From positions 66,879 to 130,878 of the forward strand of contig CAVOII010000017.1 in assembly GCA_963696025.1 (NCBI GenBank): 64,000 nucleotides of DNA, read 5' to 3'. This stretch comes from JABCYV01 sp963696025. Its GTDB lineage: Bacteria > Acidobacteriota > Terriglobia > Terriglobales > Acidobacteriaceae. Positions within the stretch are counted from its first letter, which is position 1, and each line of letters starts with the position of its first letter. The notes beneath the pieces are model-generated. The model ran no database searches, had not been told where the DNA came from, and worked only from the letters and a program-made list of their open reading frames with translations. The translations under genes and the position numbers were made by a program. Below, in pieces: positions 9,792 to 19,255 of the stretch.

Positions 9792-11567
9792 CTAACGTGG
9801 CACTACGGGCAGGATCACCCGCGACGCATGTACTGGGTCCTCGTAGATGCGGATGTTTGCCTTTTGCACCTTTGCCGAAACGCTTTCCATTTCTCCAGTG
9901 TGCAGATTTCGCGAGAAGTTCGGGAAGAATGTCGCTGAAATTTGCACCCGAATGCGGTGACCCTTCTGAAAAACATTGCTGGTGATTAAGTTATTCAAAT
10001 TGAGTTCATAAATTTCTCCCGGCGTAAGCAGTTGCCGACCGCGCTTCGGATCGCGATAGCTGGCGCGCAGCACATCCAATCCCGGACTCATCAGATTAAA
10101 AACGGTTCCGTCTGGCGCGACATCGAGTAACCGCCCCCAAAGGTCCGTGTCACGACAATCGCAGGAGAGGTAAATCTGCGCACGGATGTGTCCTGTCACT
10201 TCTGTATCTCGCTCCATTGGATCTGAGTCGAAGACAAGAACGTCGTCGCGATTTGCAAGGTCACGATAATCATGTGCTCCCGAGGTCTCATATTGGTTGG
10301 CTAGAGGATGGGCAGGGTCTGAAACAAATGAACTGGCCGCGTCCGTGTCTTGCGGAACTTCCGTCGACAGGCCGACTTTGCCCTCTTTCTTACTGGTCAG
10401 ATAGTAGGACGTTGCTCTGGAGACTGGCGGCCACACATCAGCGTCGTGCCAGTGATTGTCTCCCATTACGAAATAGCGGACCGGCTTCTGTTTCTCTACG
10501 CCATTTTCGACGCCGCGCACGTAATGGTCCAGCCATCTGAGCACAACCTCGTCATAGTTGATGGACGCTGCAGGACCAAACTCACGCTCACCTGACTTCC
10601 TCAATCCAGTTTCATCCGAGCCATGGGTCCACGGTCCAAGCAGAAGATGCGTCCGAGGATCAGCTTCCCCAGCGCGCGCTTTGAGCAACCCAGCGAAGTT
10701 TGTCGTAGCGCCTTCAGGACCGTAGTTGTCGTCATACCAGGCGGACAAGTTCAGCACCGCAGCATGCACCCGGTCATAGCGGTTGCGCAACTCACACCAG
10801 TCCCACCAGGGATCATCGGGCGGATGCGTGAGCCAGTCGTAATAATAAGGAGCGATGCCACGCAATTCTTCCATTTGATTCAACGGCAGAGTATTCAGCA
10901 TCTTCGAGGCGACGTTATTCCAGGTGGCGCTCGCCTCTTCATATGTTTTCGGTCCGGGAAGATTGTTCTTGGCGCGCACTTCGGGCGCCATGTTGTCCCA
11001 GATCCATTCCATCCACGACATATCCCAAACCCCACCCGCATAGAAGAAATTCTGCGGCGTGGAAAAAGTCATCGCCGGCACCATGGCCTTGAGGTGTGGC
11101 GGATTCTCGACTGCGGCCAACCACTGCACCGCTCCGGGATAAGAAAGGCCGAACGTTCCGATCGCGCCATTCGACCAAGATTGGTGCGCCGCCCACTCGA
11201 TGGTGTCATAACCATCCCGGCCTTCGTTCTGATACGGTCTGAACTCGCCGCTTGAAGCGTAGCGGCCGCGAACATCTTCTACCACTACCGCGTATCCGCG
11301 CTCGAGCGCATGCCGGAATGTGGGATAGTCTTTGAGCGCAAATTCTTTTCCATACGGCGTGCGGTAGACCAGCACTGGGAAACGGTCCGCGCCATATGGC
11401 CGCAAGACATCGGCGCGTAGCACAACAGCGTCACGCATAGGAATGGCGACATTGTTCTCGATCAAAAAATCCGTGGCCGACGACGCAGATCGCTGAGCGC
11501 GAGAGAACAGACCCATTCCCCCAAGCAGTAATATGAGGAGTGCCAGGGAAAAGCGTTGCTGTTTCAT
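9792..11567 (-). CDS. CocE/NonD family hydrolase (peptidase S15-like)
   Basis: A signal peptide (LALLILLLGGMGLFSRA) precedes an alpha/beta-hydrolase with the S15 order: the nucleophile motif GTFGLSYPGAVQW at about residue 144, the cap domain, then TWNNV...DPWWDW, the acid region, and LLGPWTHGSDETG with the catalytic His. The C-terminal X-Pro dipeptidyl-peptidase jelly roll ends in EDPVHASRVILPVVPR. Family enzymes cleave esters, beta-lactam side chains or Xaa-Pro dipeptides; the substrate is not readable. Length 591 is typical. It lies 43 bp downstream of the permease gene and 67 bp upstream of the propeller-hydrolase gene, all minus strand, and could be cotranscribed. Confidence 0.9.
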   Translation of the reverse strand: MKQQRFSLALLILLLGGMGLFSRAQRSASSATDFLIENNVAIPMRDAVVLRADVLRPYGADRFPVLVYRTPYGKEFALKDYPTFRHALERGYAVVVEDVRGRYASSGEFRPYQNEGRDGYDTIEWAAHQSWSNGAIGTFGLSYPGAVQWLAAVENPPHLKAMVPAMTFSTPQNFFYAGGVWDMSWMEWIWDNMAPEVRAKNNLPGPKTYEEASATWNNVASKMLNTLPLNQMEELRGIAPYYYDWLTHPPDDPWWDWCELRNRYDRVHAAVLNLSAWYDDNYGPEGATTNFAGLLKARAGEADPRTHLLLGPWTHGSDETGLRKSGEREFGPAASINYDEVVLRWLDHYVRGVENGVEKQKPVRYFVMGDNHWHDADVWPPVSRATSYYLTSKKEGKVGLSTEVPQDTDAASSFVSDPAHPLANQYETSGAHDYRDLANRDDVLVFDSDPMERDTEVTGHIRAQIYLSCDCRDTDLWGRLLDVAPDGTVFNLMSPGLDVLRASYRDPKRGRQLLTPGEIYELNLNNLITSNVFQKGHRIRVQISATFFPNFSRNLHTGEMESVSAKVQKANIRIYEDPVHASRVILPVVPR

Positions 11568-11610
11568 GGACGATGTAGCCTAGCAGTTCTGCCGCCACCA
11601 AAACAAGAAA

Positions 11611-12960
11611 CTAAGACGAGATTGAAGAAGGTGCGACAATTTCCGGACGAGAGCGACCACGCACCCATACCCAATTGAGGAATGCCGCGAGAATCGTGGC
11701 AAGCAAAATCAGCGACCCGATCCGATTAACCTGTCGCCCCGATTGCAAGCAGTATCCGATGATCAGCACGACGCAGAAGGTGGTACCCAGCGCGGAGAAA
11801 AGCATTCCCCACGGCAGACGAAACCAGGCCGCGCCCGGCTGCTTCCGGCGCAAGACAGGGACAGCAGCGCACACCACTCCGTAGCAAAATAATCGCGCCA
11901 CCGCGGATAGCAAGACATTCCACGAAAAGCTGCCCAAGAGTGCCAGCAGCCAGGTGAGTGCGGCGAAGACAAGAATGGAAAAGTACGGCGTGTGAAAACG
12001 AGGCTGGACCGAGGCAAAGATGGAAGGGAAGTCTCCACGTTCGCCCAGAGCGAACGTAATCCGGGGAACCGCGAGCATGTTAGCGCTGAGGTATCCGTAC
12101 ACGGAAATCAACGCTCCCAGCGCGATCAAAGGTGGGCCCGCGCCGCCGATGACAAGTCTCGCGACATCGGCCAACGGACGTTCGCTGTGTGCAGGATCAA
12201 CTAGAATCCTCACCACCACCAACTGGATCGCGGCGTAGAGCAACGTGCATGTGATCAAGGCGACGAAAAGAGCAAACGCGGCATCTCGACGAGGACTCTT
12301 AGCCTCGCTCATTGGAGCGATGCCACCCTCGAAACCTCCGTAGGAAAACATCAGCAAGAGAACTGCCTTGAACCATCCGCTTACGCCCGGGGAGAAAGGA
12401 GCAGGTCGACCCAATCCGTGGTGGACCAACAAGTATGCAATGCCCGCGATGGCGACAAAGATCAGCGGAGCGAGCTTGGCTGCGGTGAAGACATTGCTGA
12501 CTCGCGCCGCGCTGCTAACTCCGCACACATTGATCACAGCAGGCACGCCGATCAGCAGCGTGAGAATGAACAAACGTGGAAGAGGCTGTGTAGCCGCAGG
12601 CCAAAACTGGCCGAGATAAATGACAAACAGGTTCGCGTTGGCGGCCGGCGCCGTTAACCGCACCAGCCAAAGCATCCAGCCGACTTGGATTCCCCAAAAG
12701 CGGCCGAACGCAACTTCCGTGTAGAGATACGGTCCACCCGCTTGAGTAAACTGTGATGCGACTTCCGCGAAGCAGGCCATGATGACGCCCACGGCGGCTC
12801 CCACAGTAACGACCGCCCAGGTGCTCGCAGCGCCTATCAAACCTGCAATCTCAGAGGGCAGTTTGAAAACCCCGCTGCCAACGATGGAGTTAATTAGCAG
12901 TGCGGCCAGGCTCCAACGCCCGATGGCGCGTACCAATTGGGTTTGGCCGGGTTGAGTCAC
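11611..12960 (-). CDS. APC superfamily amino-acid permease
   Basis: The 449-residue integral membrane protein has about twelve hydrophobic segments. The first carries the APC signature (ALLINSIVGSGVFKLPSEIA), followed by ITQAGGPYLYTEVAFG and the helix-6 region LLLMFSYGGFEGGIAPMSEA. Family members import amino acids or polyamines by proton symport or exchange. It is first of three same-strand genes (permease, CocE hydrolase, propeller-PHP hydrolase), which is consistent with uptake of products of secreted hydrolases. The start at 12960 places MTQPGQTQ directly before the first helix. Confidence 0.88.
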   Translation of the reverse strand: MTQPGQTQLVRAIGRWSLAALLINSIVGSGVFKLPSEIAGLIGAASTWAVVTVGAAVGVIMACFAEVASQFTQAGGPYLYTEVAFGRFWGIQVGWMLWLVRLTAPAANANLFVIYLGQFWPAATQPLPRLFILTLLIGVPAVINVCGVSSAARVSNVFTAAKLAPLIFVAIAGIAYLLVHHGLGRPAPFSPGVSGWFKAVLLLMFSYGGFEGGIAPMSEAKSPRRDAAFALFVALITCTLLYAAIQLVVVRILVDPAHSERPLADVARLVIGGAGPPLIALGALISVYGYLSANMLAVPRITFALGERGDFPSIFASVQPRFHTPYFSILVFAALTWLLALLGSFSWNVLLSAVARLFCYGVVCAAVPVLRRKQPGAAWFRLPWGMLFSALGTTFCVVLIIGYCLQSGRQVNRIGSLILLATILAAFLNWVWVRGRSRPEIVAPSSISS

Positions 12961-13144
12961 TGCGCGTTTGTATCACACGAATTCAAAGATCACCTAAAAT
13001 CCGCGTGCTTGCCCGCTTCGTCTTCTCCCTCACAGACCAAAGTAACGGCGAGAATTACCAAAGCGCATGCACATGGGACATCTGTTCGTTTCGCGCTGCG
13101 AATGAGATGTTGAATTGTCTTGCGGTGTTAGCAAAACACAATCC

Positions 13145-13537
13145 ATGGCGAAGAGCGATTTCCTGGACGACGTTCACATCCGCATTCTGCGCGTGACGGA
13201 AGATCTGCGTGCCATCCAGCGTGAGCTCAACTGCGCGGCCATGGAGGCGCCGGGAGATCCGGAGCTCATGGAAGCTCTAAGCCAGTTACCGGAAATGGAC
13301 GCACTCCAGATGCTGAAGTCAGCGCTAGACCAGATGCGTCACTTCCTCTGGTTCTACATACAGGTTATGACCAACGAGTCCGACAGCGGAGAAAAGTTGC
13401 GGCAAACCGTCCGTCACAAGCCTTCGGAAGATACCGTTTCCAACCAGCAAGCATCAGTACTGAGAAAATTCAAGTACGAAGCTGATACTGCAATGTTGCG
13501 ATACCTTTCGGATGGCAAGAACCGCAAACCGAACTAA
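13145..13537 (+). CDS. Hypothetical helical protein
   Basis: The product is about 130 residues, charged, all-helical in appearance and lacks signal or membrane segments. I chose the ATG at 13145 (MAKSDFLDDVHIRIL) over one ten codons upstream because the extension is not protein-like. A DPELMEALSQLPEMDALQML segment and RHFLWFYIQVM are the notable features. It is convergent with the SIS-domain gene (17 bp gap). I do not recognise the family. Its clean codon use and absence of a better competing frame support a real gene. Confidence 0.6.
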   Translation: MAKSDFLDDVHIRILRVTEDLRAIQRELNCAAMEAPGDPELMEALSQLPEMDALQMLKSALDQMRHFLWFYIQVMTNESDSGEKLRQTVRHKPSEDTVSNQQASVLRKFKYEADTAMLRYLSDGKNRKPN

Positions 13538-13554
13538 GTCTGCCTGCTAAGTGA

Positions 13555-14682
13555 TTACTCCAGCGTTACCGACTTCACCAGATTTCGCGGACGATCCACA
13601 TCCAGACCCTTCCTTATCGTCATGTAGTAAGCGAATAGTTGCAGAGGCACGATCTCCAAAATTGGCGACAGCAACTCCGGCGCTTGAGGAGCAAAAATGG
13701 TATGGTCCGCCAGCCCGGGCATGTCTTCGTCCCCTTCTGAAGAAATTGCAATCACGCAGGCGGACTGCTGCTTGAATCCCTTGATATTCGCCACGCTTTT
13801 TTCGTAACGCAGCACCGAGCCGGGGTCGTTGCGATCGCAGGTGGCGATAATTACCACAGGTAGGTTTTCATCGATTAAAGCATTGGGTCCGTGTTTGGTT
13901 TCGCCTGTAGGATAGCCCTCGGCGTGGATGTAAGAAACTTCCTTCAGCTTGAGTGCTCCGTCCATCGCAATCGGATAATGGATGGCGCGGCCGAGAAAAA
14001 GAAAGTCTTGTACTTTGTAATACTTGTCTGCCAGCCGTTCGCAGTCGCCCGCAGACTTCAACACCGTTTCCACTTTTCCCGGAAGGTCGAGTAACTCGCG
14101 AATGTATTGACGCCGCTGTTCTTTGGTCAGCTTTCCGCGAACCTGGCCGAGATAAAGGGCAAAAAGAAAAAGCACGGCCATTTGCGCGGTGAACGCCTTG
14201 GTAGATGCGATGCTAATCTCTGGTCCAGCGTGGGTATAGAGCACGCCGTCAGCCTCGCGCGCGATGGTGGAATCCAGCACGTTCGAAATCGCTACCGTAC
14301 GTGACCCTTTGGCTTGCGCTTCCCGCTGGGCGGCAGTGGTGTCCGCGGTTTCACCCGATTGGGTGATCACAATGGTGAGCTCGCCAGGCCCGATGAGCGG
14401 GTTGCGGTATTCAAATTCGCTGGCGTAATCCACGTCTCCCGGCAAATTGGCCAGCTCCTGAATCATGAATTGCCCGGCCATGCCAGCGTGGCGACTAGTT
14501 CCAGAAGCCACAATGTTGATGCGCCGCAACCCACGTAGTTCCTCCGCGCTAATGCGAACGTCATCCAGTCGCACGGCGGCATCTTCGAGCGAGACCCTGG
14601 GGGCAATCGTATCGCGCAGCCCGCGCGGTTGCTCGAAGATCTCTTTGATCATGTAGTGGGGAAACCCGGCCTTGTCGTCCAT
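13555..14682 (-). CDS. Stand-alone GlmS-type SIS isomerase, probable glucosamine-6-phosphate deaminase (isomerising)
   Basis: The 375 residues equal the isomerase half of GlmS: the linker (GFPHYMIKEIFEQPRGLRDT), two SIS domains (IVASGTSRHAGMAGQF; FLFLGRAIHYPIAMDGALKL), the catalytic HAEGYPTGETKHGP, and the C-terminal NLVKSVTLE lysine. The N-terminal glutaminase with its Cys1 nucleophile is absent, and only 30 bp separate this gene from nagA, so there is no room for it. Known glutaminase-less relatives (NagB-II) run the reverse reaction, glucosamine-6-phosphate to fructose-6-phosphate plus ammonia, which fits the nagA neighbour. GAGGAG precedes the ATG. It could still be a different SIS sugar isomerase. 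Confidence 0.85.
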   Translation of the reverse strand: MDDKAGFPHYMIKEIFEQPRGLRDTIAPRVSLEDAAVRLDDVRISAEELRGLRRINIVASGTSRHAGMAGQFMIQELANLPGDVDYASEFEYRNPLIGPGELTIVITQSGETADTTAAQREAQAKGSRTVAISNVLDSTIAREADGVLYTHAGPEISIASTKAFTAQMAVLFLFALYLGQVRGKLTKEQRRQYIRELLDLPGKVETVLKSAGDCERLADKYYKVQDFLFLGRAIHYPIAMDGALKLKEVSYIHAEGYPTGETKHGPNALIDENLPVVIIATCDRNDPGSVLRYEKSVANIKGFKQQSACVIAISSEGDEDMPGLADHTIFAPQAPELLSPILEIVPLQLFAYYMTIRKGLDVDRPRNLVKSVTLE

Positions 14683-14712
14683 TCGGTTCTCCTCAAATTT
14701 ACGCCGGCGCTC

Positions 14713-15876
14713 TCAAATACCAGTTCCGCCGATTATTGTATTTCTGACTTCGCCGGTCGGACTTAGTACAACGATATCAGCCTGAGCACCAGCTTTTATC
14801 TGACCCGCGCCAGCTAAACCTACTACTCGCGCCGGATTAACCGTAACAAGACCGAGCGCACGTTGCAGATTCCACTGAGCAAAGCGCATGACATTGCGAA
14901 CGGCACAATCCATGGTCAAGACGCTTCCCGCAAGTCTTCCGTCAACCAGACATTTGCCATCCTTCACATCGACTTCTAATGATCCGAGACGATACCGCCC
15001 GTCGGGCATGCCAGTGGCAGCGATAGCGTCGGTGATGAGGACCGCTTTATCTGGCCCTTTGGCCTGCAAGAACAACTCCACCACAACTGGATCCAAATGA
15101 ATTCCGTCGGCGATGATGTCGGCGGAAAGTTTCGAATCGGTCAGGACCTCGCCGAGAATTCCGGGATCGCGGTGACCCAGCGGGCGCATGGCATTGAAGG
15201 TGTGCGTTGCATGCCGGGCTCCGGCCGTCACCGCTGCGCGGGCCGCGTCCAGGTCTGCGTCGGAGTGGCCAATACTGACGCATACTCCACGTCTTGATGC
15301 CTCAGTGATCACTTCCAAGGCACCGGGCAATTCGGGAGCGATCGTCATGACTCGGATGTGGCCGCGTGCCGCCTGCCAAAAGCGATCAAACATCCCAAGC
15401 GTCGGCGGCAACAGATTTTCCGCCGGATGCACGCCGCGTCTCCCGTGGCTGATAAACGGCCCCTCGAGATGTATTCCGACGGGCTGGGACCGCAGTTCAC
15501 CGGATCGCTGGTTCTTTTCTTTACCTTCAATTGCATTAGCCAACCACTCCAATGCCGCAAGCGTTTGATCGATTGGAGCGGTAACTGTCGTGGGAAGGTA
15601 GCTGCTCACTCCGTGGCGCGCCAAAAGCCGCTCCACGGAGGGAAGTGCGTTCGCATCAGGCTGCATGACGTCATGTCCAGCGCTGCCATGGATATGAGTA
15701 TCAATGAACCCCGGCGCCAGGATGCCGTCGCCGAAGTCCACCACGCGACAATCTTTGGGAACTTCTCGATGCCTTCGCGAATTAATTTCTACGATGACGC
15801 CACCGTCCACCAGCAATAAAGGCTGTTCGATCCGCTCCTGCGGTGTGAACGAAGTTGCCGCGGTCAGTGCGATCAT
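14713..15876 (-). CDS. nagA: N-acetylglucosamine-6-phosphate deacetylase
   Basis: NagA deacetylates GlcNAc-6-phosphate, the first cytoplasmic step of amino-sugar breakdown; the next gene probably deaminates the product. The amidohydrolase fold is complete: THIHGSAGHD, the metal ligand Glu in HLEGPFISHGRRGVH, His in GHSDADLDAARAA, His in ATHTFNAMRPLGHRDPG, and the catalytic Asp in LITDAIAATGMPDG. The ATG at 15876 gives the usual MIALTA start; an upstream in-frame GTG at 15903 is possible. Thirty bases separate it from the SIS gene, indicating an operon. No PTS or regulator gene is next to it. Confidence 0.93.
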   Translation of the reverse strand: MIALTAATSFTPQERIEQPLLLVDGGVIVEINSRRHREVPKDCRVVDFGDGILAPGFIDTHIHGSAGHDVMQPDANALPSVERLLARHGVSSYLPTTVTAPIDQTLAALEWLANAIEGKEKNQRSGELRSQPVGIHLEGPFISHGRRGVHPAENLLPPTLGMFDRFWQAARGHIRVMTIAPELPGALEVITEASRRGVCVSIGHSDADLDAARAAVTAGARHATHTFNAMRPLGHRDPGILGEVLTDSKLSADIIADGIHLDPVVVELFLQAKGPDKAVLITDAIAATGMPDGRYRLGSLEVDVKDGKCLVDGRLAGSVLTMDCAVRNVMRFAQWNLQRALGLVTVNPARVVGLAGAGQIKAGAQADIVVLSPTGEVRNTIIGGTGI

Positions 15877-16008
15877 CGGATGAGAGTGGGGCGAATTGCG
15901 CACTCATTCTATAGGAAATCTGCAGATAGGCCGGTTAGCTTAACGGCGGTCGAGGAAATTGGGGCGCAGCTATGCCCGATGAGTTGGGAAAGAGGTAAGT
16001 TGCTGATC

Positions 16009-17100
16009 TCAGCAGTCGGGAACTTTGGTGTAGTCAACACACTGCGATGTCTGGTTGCCCACTGTCCAAATTGCCGAAGTATTCAGCTGATCGGGGAAAT
16101 CATGAAACCAAAAGGTGTATCCGAAACCGCCTAAGGACAGCGGATTTCCGAAGCCGAATTGGTCCGCCCACTGGTTGGGGTCGCAAGTCGCGCCAAAAAA
16201 CAAAAGAGCGTTAAATGGCACGGTGCCAGACTGATTCATTTGGAACTTCACCGCCTGATAGCGGTGCCCGCTCTGATTCAGTACGCAGCCCGCCAGAGGA
16301 CCGACGATCCCGGAGGACCCAGTGCTCACCGTCAAGTGTATGGTAGCGGTTCGCGTGGTAATACCATCAGTGCCACTAATTTGGATCGGGTAATCACCGG
16401 CCGCCACGTTACTGTCCACGTTCACGTCTACTTGCGACGAGCCAGAACCAGGGGCTGCGATCGTCGTCGGATTCAGGCTCACCGAGACCCCGGAGGGCTG
16501 AGCGGAAACGCTGAGCAAAAGCGAATGGTCAAAACCGCCATTCACTGTGGTGACCACGTTTGACGAACCTGTTGCTCCCGCCTGGATGCTGAGCGATGTG
16601 GGGTTCGCTCCCACCGTAAATTTGGATGGCGACGTCGGCGGAATGAGGTTCAGGTTCCTTCCGGCAATCGAGTTATCGTAGCTGGCAGTGATGGCGACGG
16701 AAGTGGTCGCTGTCACGGGCTTAGTCGTGAGCGCCACAGTCGCTGAGTTCAGGCCCTCGGGGATTCGCACGCTCGGCGGAATCGAAACGATGGCGGGGTC
16801 AGCGCTCGTAAGTGATACTAACGCCCCGCCGCTGGGTGCCGACTGGCTGAGAACCACTTTGGCCGTCGAGGGATTCCCGCCAATGAGGAGGTCCGGACGC
16901 AGTGCCACCCAGGACACTCTTACGGGGAGCGTTGCCGCAGCAGAAGCGCTTTCGACGTGCGCTGCCGGGCTGCCGGAAAATCCGCCTCTAGAGGATCCCG
17001 CCTGTGCATTGTTTCCACAGCCGGGCAGCAACCACAGGCTTGCAGCTAGTAGCAGGAGTGACCATGAAGCTCGTTTTTGAAAGAGGTTCAAGAGTTGCAT
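16009..17100 (-). CDS. Secreted lipoprotein with Ig-like/Calx-type beta repeats
   Basis: The N-terminus has basic residues, a hydrophobic run and a lipobox (LLLLAASLWLLPGCGNN), so the mature protein is probably lipid-anchored. The body is Ser/Thr/Gly-rich beta structure of repeated about 85-residue units (VSLTSADPAIVSIPPSVRIP; LSVSAQPSGVSVSLNPTTIA), typical of surface adhesin-like modules in Acidobacteria. The last 90 residues form a different Cys-containing domain (GCVLNQSGHRYQAVKF, FFGATCDPNQWADQFGFG). No enzymatic motif is visible. The gene is single, between nagA and tRNA-Pro. Confidence 0.75.
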   Translation of the reverse strand: MQLLNLFQKRASWSLLLLAASLWLLPGCGNNAQAGSSRGGFSGSPAAHVESASAAATLPVRVSWVALRPDLLIGGNPSTAKVVLSQSAPSGGALVSLTSADPAIVSIPPSVRIPEGLNSATVALTTKPVTATTSVAITASYDNSIAGRNLNLIPPTSPSKFTVGANPTSLSIQAGATGSSNVVTTVNGGFDHSLLLSVSAQPSGVSVSLNPTTIAAPGSGSSQVDVNVDSNVAAGDYPIQISGTDGITTRTATIHLTVSTGSSGIVGPLAGCVLNQSGHRYQAVKFQMNQSGTVPFNALLFFGATCDPNQWADQFGFGNPLSLGGFGYTFWFHDFPDQLNTSAIWTVGNQTSQCVDYTKVPDC

Positions 17101-17280
17101 AACGTCAACGTCCAGATTCAGGCTTACGAAATGGAGGGCTAGCGAAACTCTCGCATGGCAGATCGCGGGACTAAAAGAGGCCGGAAGTACATGCCATTGG
17201 GAGTTGGTCGGCAGGTGTATCCTGGTTGCAAACGCAAGCAGGCCACCTTAAATTGTTCTACAATTACGATCAATATAACG

Positions 17281-17358
<78 letters not shown>

Positions 17359-17366
17359 ATCTTTTC

Positions 17367-17930
17367 TTAATCGTTTGAGCAAGATAGGTTAGATTCCGCT
17401 GTAAGTTTTTCTTCACGAACATCCGCGCTGTGCCTAAAATTGTGCCCACCAAGCCTATCCAGAGCAGAGAGAACCGCATCTTCACTCGGATGAACATACC
17501 GAGCAGACATCGCCACAGAACTTATGTCCCGCAATTCGTGCCAGCGTCCACGCATCGCAGCCTGACTCCCCGAGCCTGGTGAGGAAAGTGTGACGCAAGC
17601 TGTAAAGAACGAAAGGCCGAACCTGGCTCAATCTCAGCGCTTTCTTGTGTTGCTTCTTTAGAGTGGATTTCTCAAAGTGCCCAGTCCGGGTGAGGGCGGA
17701 CCACACCCAACCCTCTGCCGGGCTTCCTGCGGCCTCCCAGCGGTCGCGTAGAATGTTCCTTGCGCGCACACTCAAGGGAAGGACTCTACGGGCGGCAGCC
17801 GTCTTACCGTGCGTTACGAGAATTGTTCCGTTACGTCCATTGGTCTAAGTCACGGATTCCCATCGCAACCGGTAGCATTCATCTGGGCGCATACCTGTAT
17901 CGGCGAGAATAGCCATGATGTTTAGTCTCC
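17367..17930 (-). pseudogene. Decayed tyrosine recombinase (integrase) C-terminal half beside tRNA-Pro
   Basis: Conceptual translation on the minus strand gives a phage-type integrase catalytic domain: ILADTGMRPDECYRLRWESV (first catalytic Arg), RRVLPLSVRARNILRD, YSLRHTFLTRLGESGCDAW (H-x-x-R), ARIAGH, then SSVAMSARYVHPSEDAVL with the nucleophile Tyr. The frame is broken by TAG at 17845-17847 and by one extra base at 17522-17523 between AGH and SSVAM. The N-terminal core-binding domain is missing and its place is taken by the end of the subtilase frame. Loss of function is likely, although the single-base insertion alone could be a sequence error. Confidence 0.85.
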
Positions 17931-19220
17931 GGAAATGACAGCCTGTACCGGAGCGGCCAATCTGGCTCGGATTCGTTCGTAGACCTGAATACCCGCATCG
18001 ACCCCAACTTCGAAACTGACCGCCAGGGCGTACGGTATGTTCTCTTCAAGATCTCCAGCCGCTGAACGACATGAGATTCTCAGGAGGATGTGACCGTCAT
18101 CCAAGAAAACTGTGGCGCTCTCCCCGCTCCGCCGCTCGTGGAAGATCGTTCCCCGAGCCGTTGCTTTGTCCGTTGGTTGGCAAGGCCGATCAGATGCGCT
18201 CCAGTATTTCTCTTCCGCAGCGGAACTGAGATCCAGCGCGGCCATGCGATAACCCTGGTGCCGTGAGTTTATCGGAGAGAACCAAGCCAACGTCGTCGTT
18301 AGACCTCGGACTGCCCTGACGCCGTCGAGGCCAGGAGGCAGCGGGATTTTGTACAGTAACGCGCTGTCGGGTGCGATCTCTCCGTAACCTACCATAGTGG
18401 CTCGATTTTCCGCACAGTCGAGCACACGAGCGATCTCTGGGACACCGTATCCCAATAGGCGGGCGATGTCATCCCGGCGCGCGAGGTGCGTCCCCACTCC
18501 TTGCGGCTGAAATATCTGATCCATTAAATCTCCCTTTATACCCCACTTAGCGCCATGGACCAGAAGAGCCTTTATGACGAGTGCCATGTATTCGGGTAGG
18601 AGGTCTGCATTGTTCGATCCGTTGACAGCATCCAGAAGAACATCGTGAATCTTGTGCCCCGCTCTCGTGGCCAAAGCTGTTGCCACGCTGGTACCCCAGG
18701 TGAAATCTTCGTGCCGCGTTCCACCGAGTGCGGCCGGTGACGCCGCCTTCAAACCGAAGAATCGTGCGCCGGCAGTAACCGCCATGACGACCAATTGCTG
18801 GCCGCCCGCGACGAAACGCACGGGAGCCCGATCTCCGTTAAGAAGAATGTCCGGCTTGACCGCTTTGCGATATCCGAGCCCCATTGCGGAAACGACGTTT
18901 GGTAATTCGCCGGAGGTCAATGGATCAATTGCGTTGGCAGGCAATGCACCGTTGAACGCTGAACCTGAATGGGCAGCGCCTATCGTCAGCCCATTCAGAC
19001 CTTCTACGGACGAAAACAAGGTGCGTTGGCTTTTTGCTGCATTCAGAACGATCAGACTCGTCCTTTGATTCGAGACGATTGCGTGTAAACAAGCGAGATC
19101 GAATTCGACATTCACTGTCCTGGGCTTGACACTCAAGCGAATTTGAGCGTTCCTGATGACAACGAATTCAACTGTTTGCCAATGCGCGTGTATGGAACTG
19201 AAACTGCACCCGCCGATCAA
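17922..19220 (-). pseudogene. N-terminally truncated S8 (subtilisin-like) peptidase remnant
   Basis: The 432-residue frame contains the C-terminal part of a subtilase: AVKPDILLNG, then the serine-nucleophile motif WGTSVATALATRAGHKIHDVL (Ser near residue 198), followed by about 220 residues of C-terminal domain. The catalytic Asp and His blocks that should precede it are absent; the first roughly 45 residues look like non-homologous sequence. The sequence style (AMGLGYRKAVKPDILL) recalls large subtilases paired with AAA ATPases, some of them anti-phage, but that is a tentative recollection. It sits between the broken integrase and a divergent porin gene, so it is probably island debris. Confidence 0.65.
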
Positions 19221-19255
19221 AGCATCAAAAGCCCGCTCTGTGATGGAAAGTTGCT

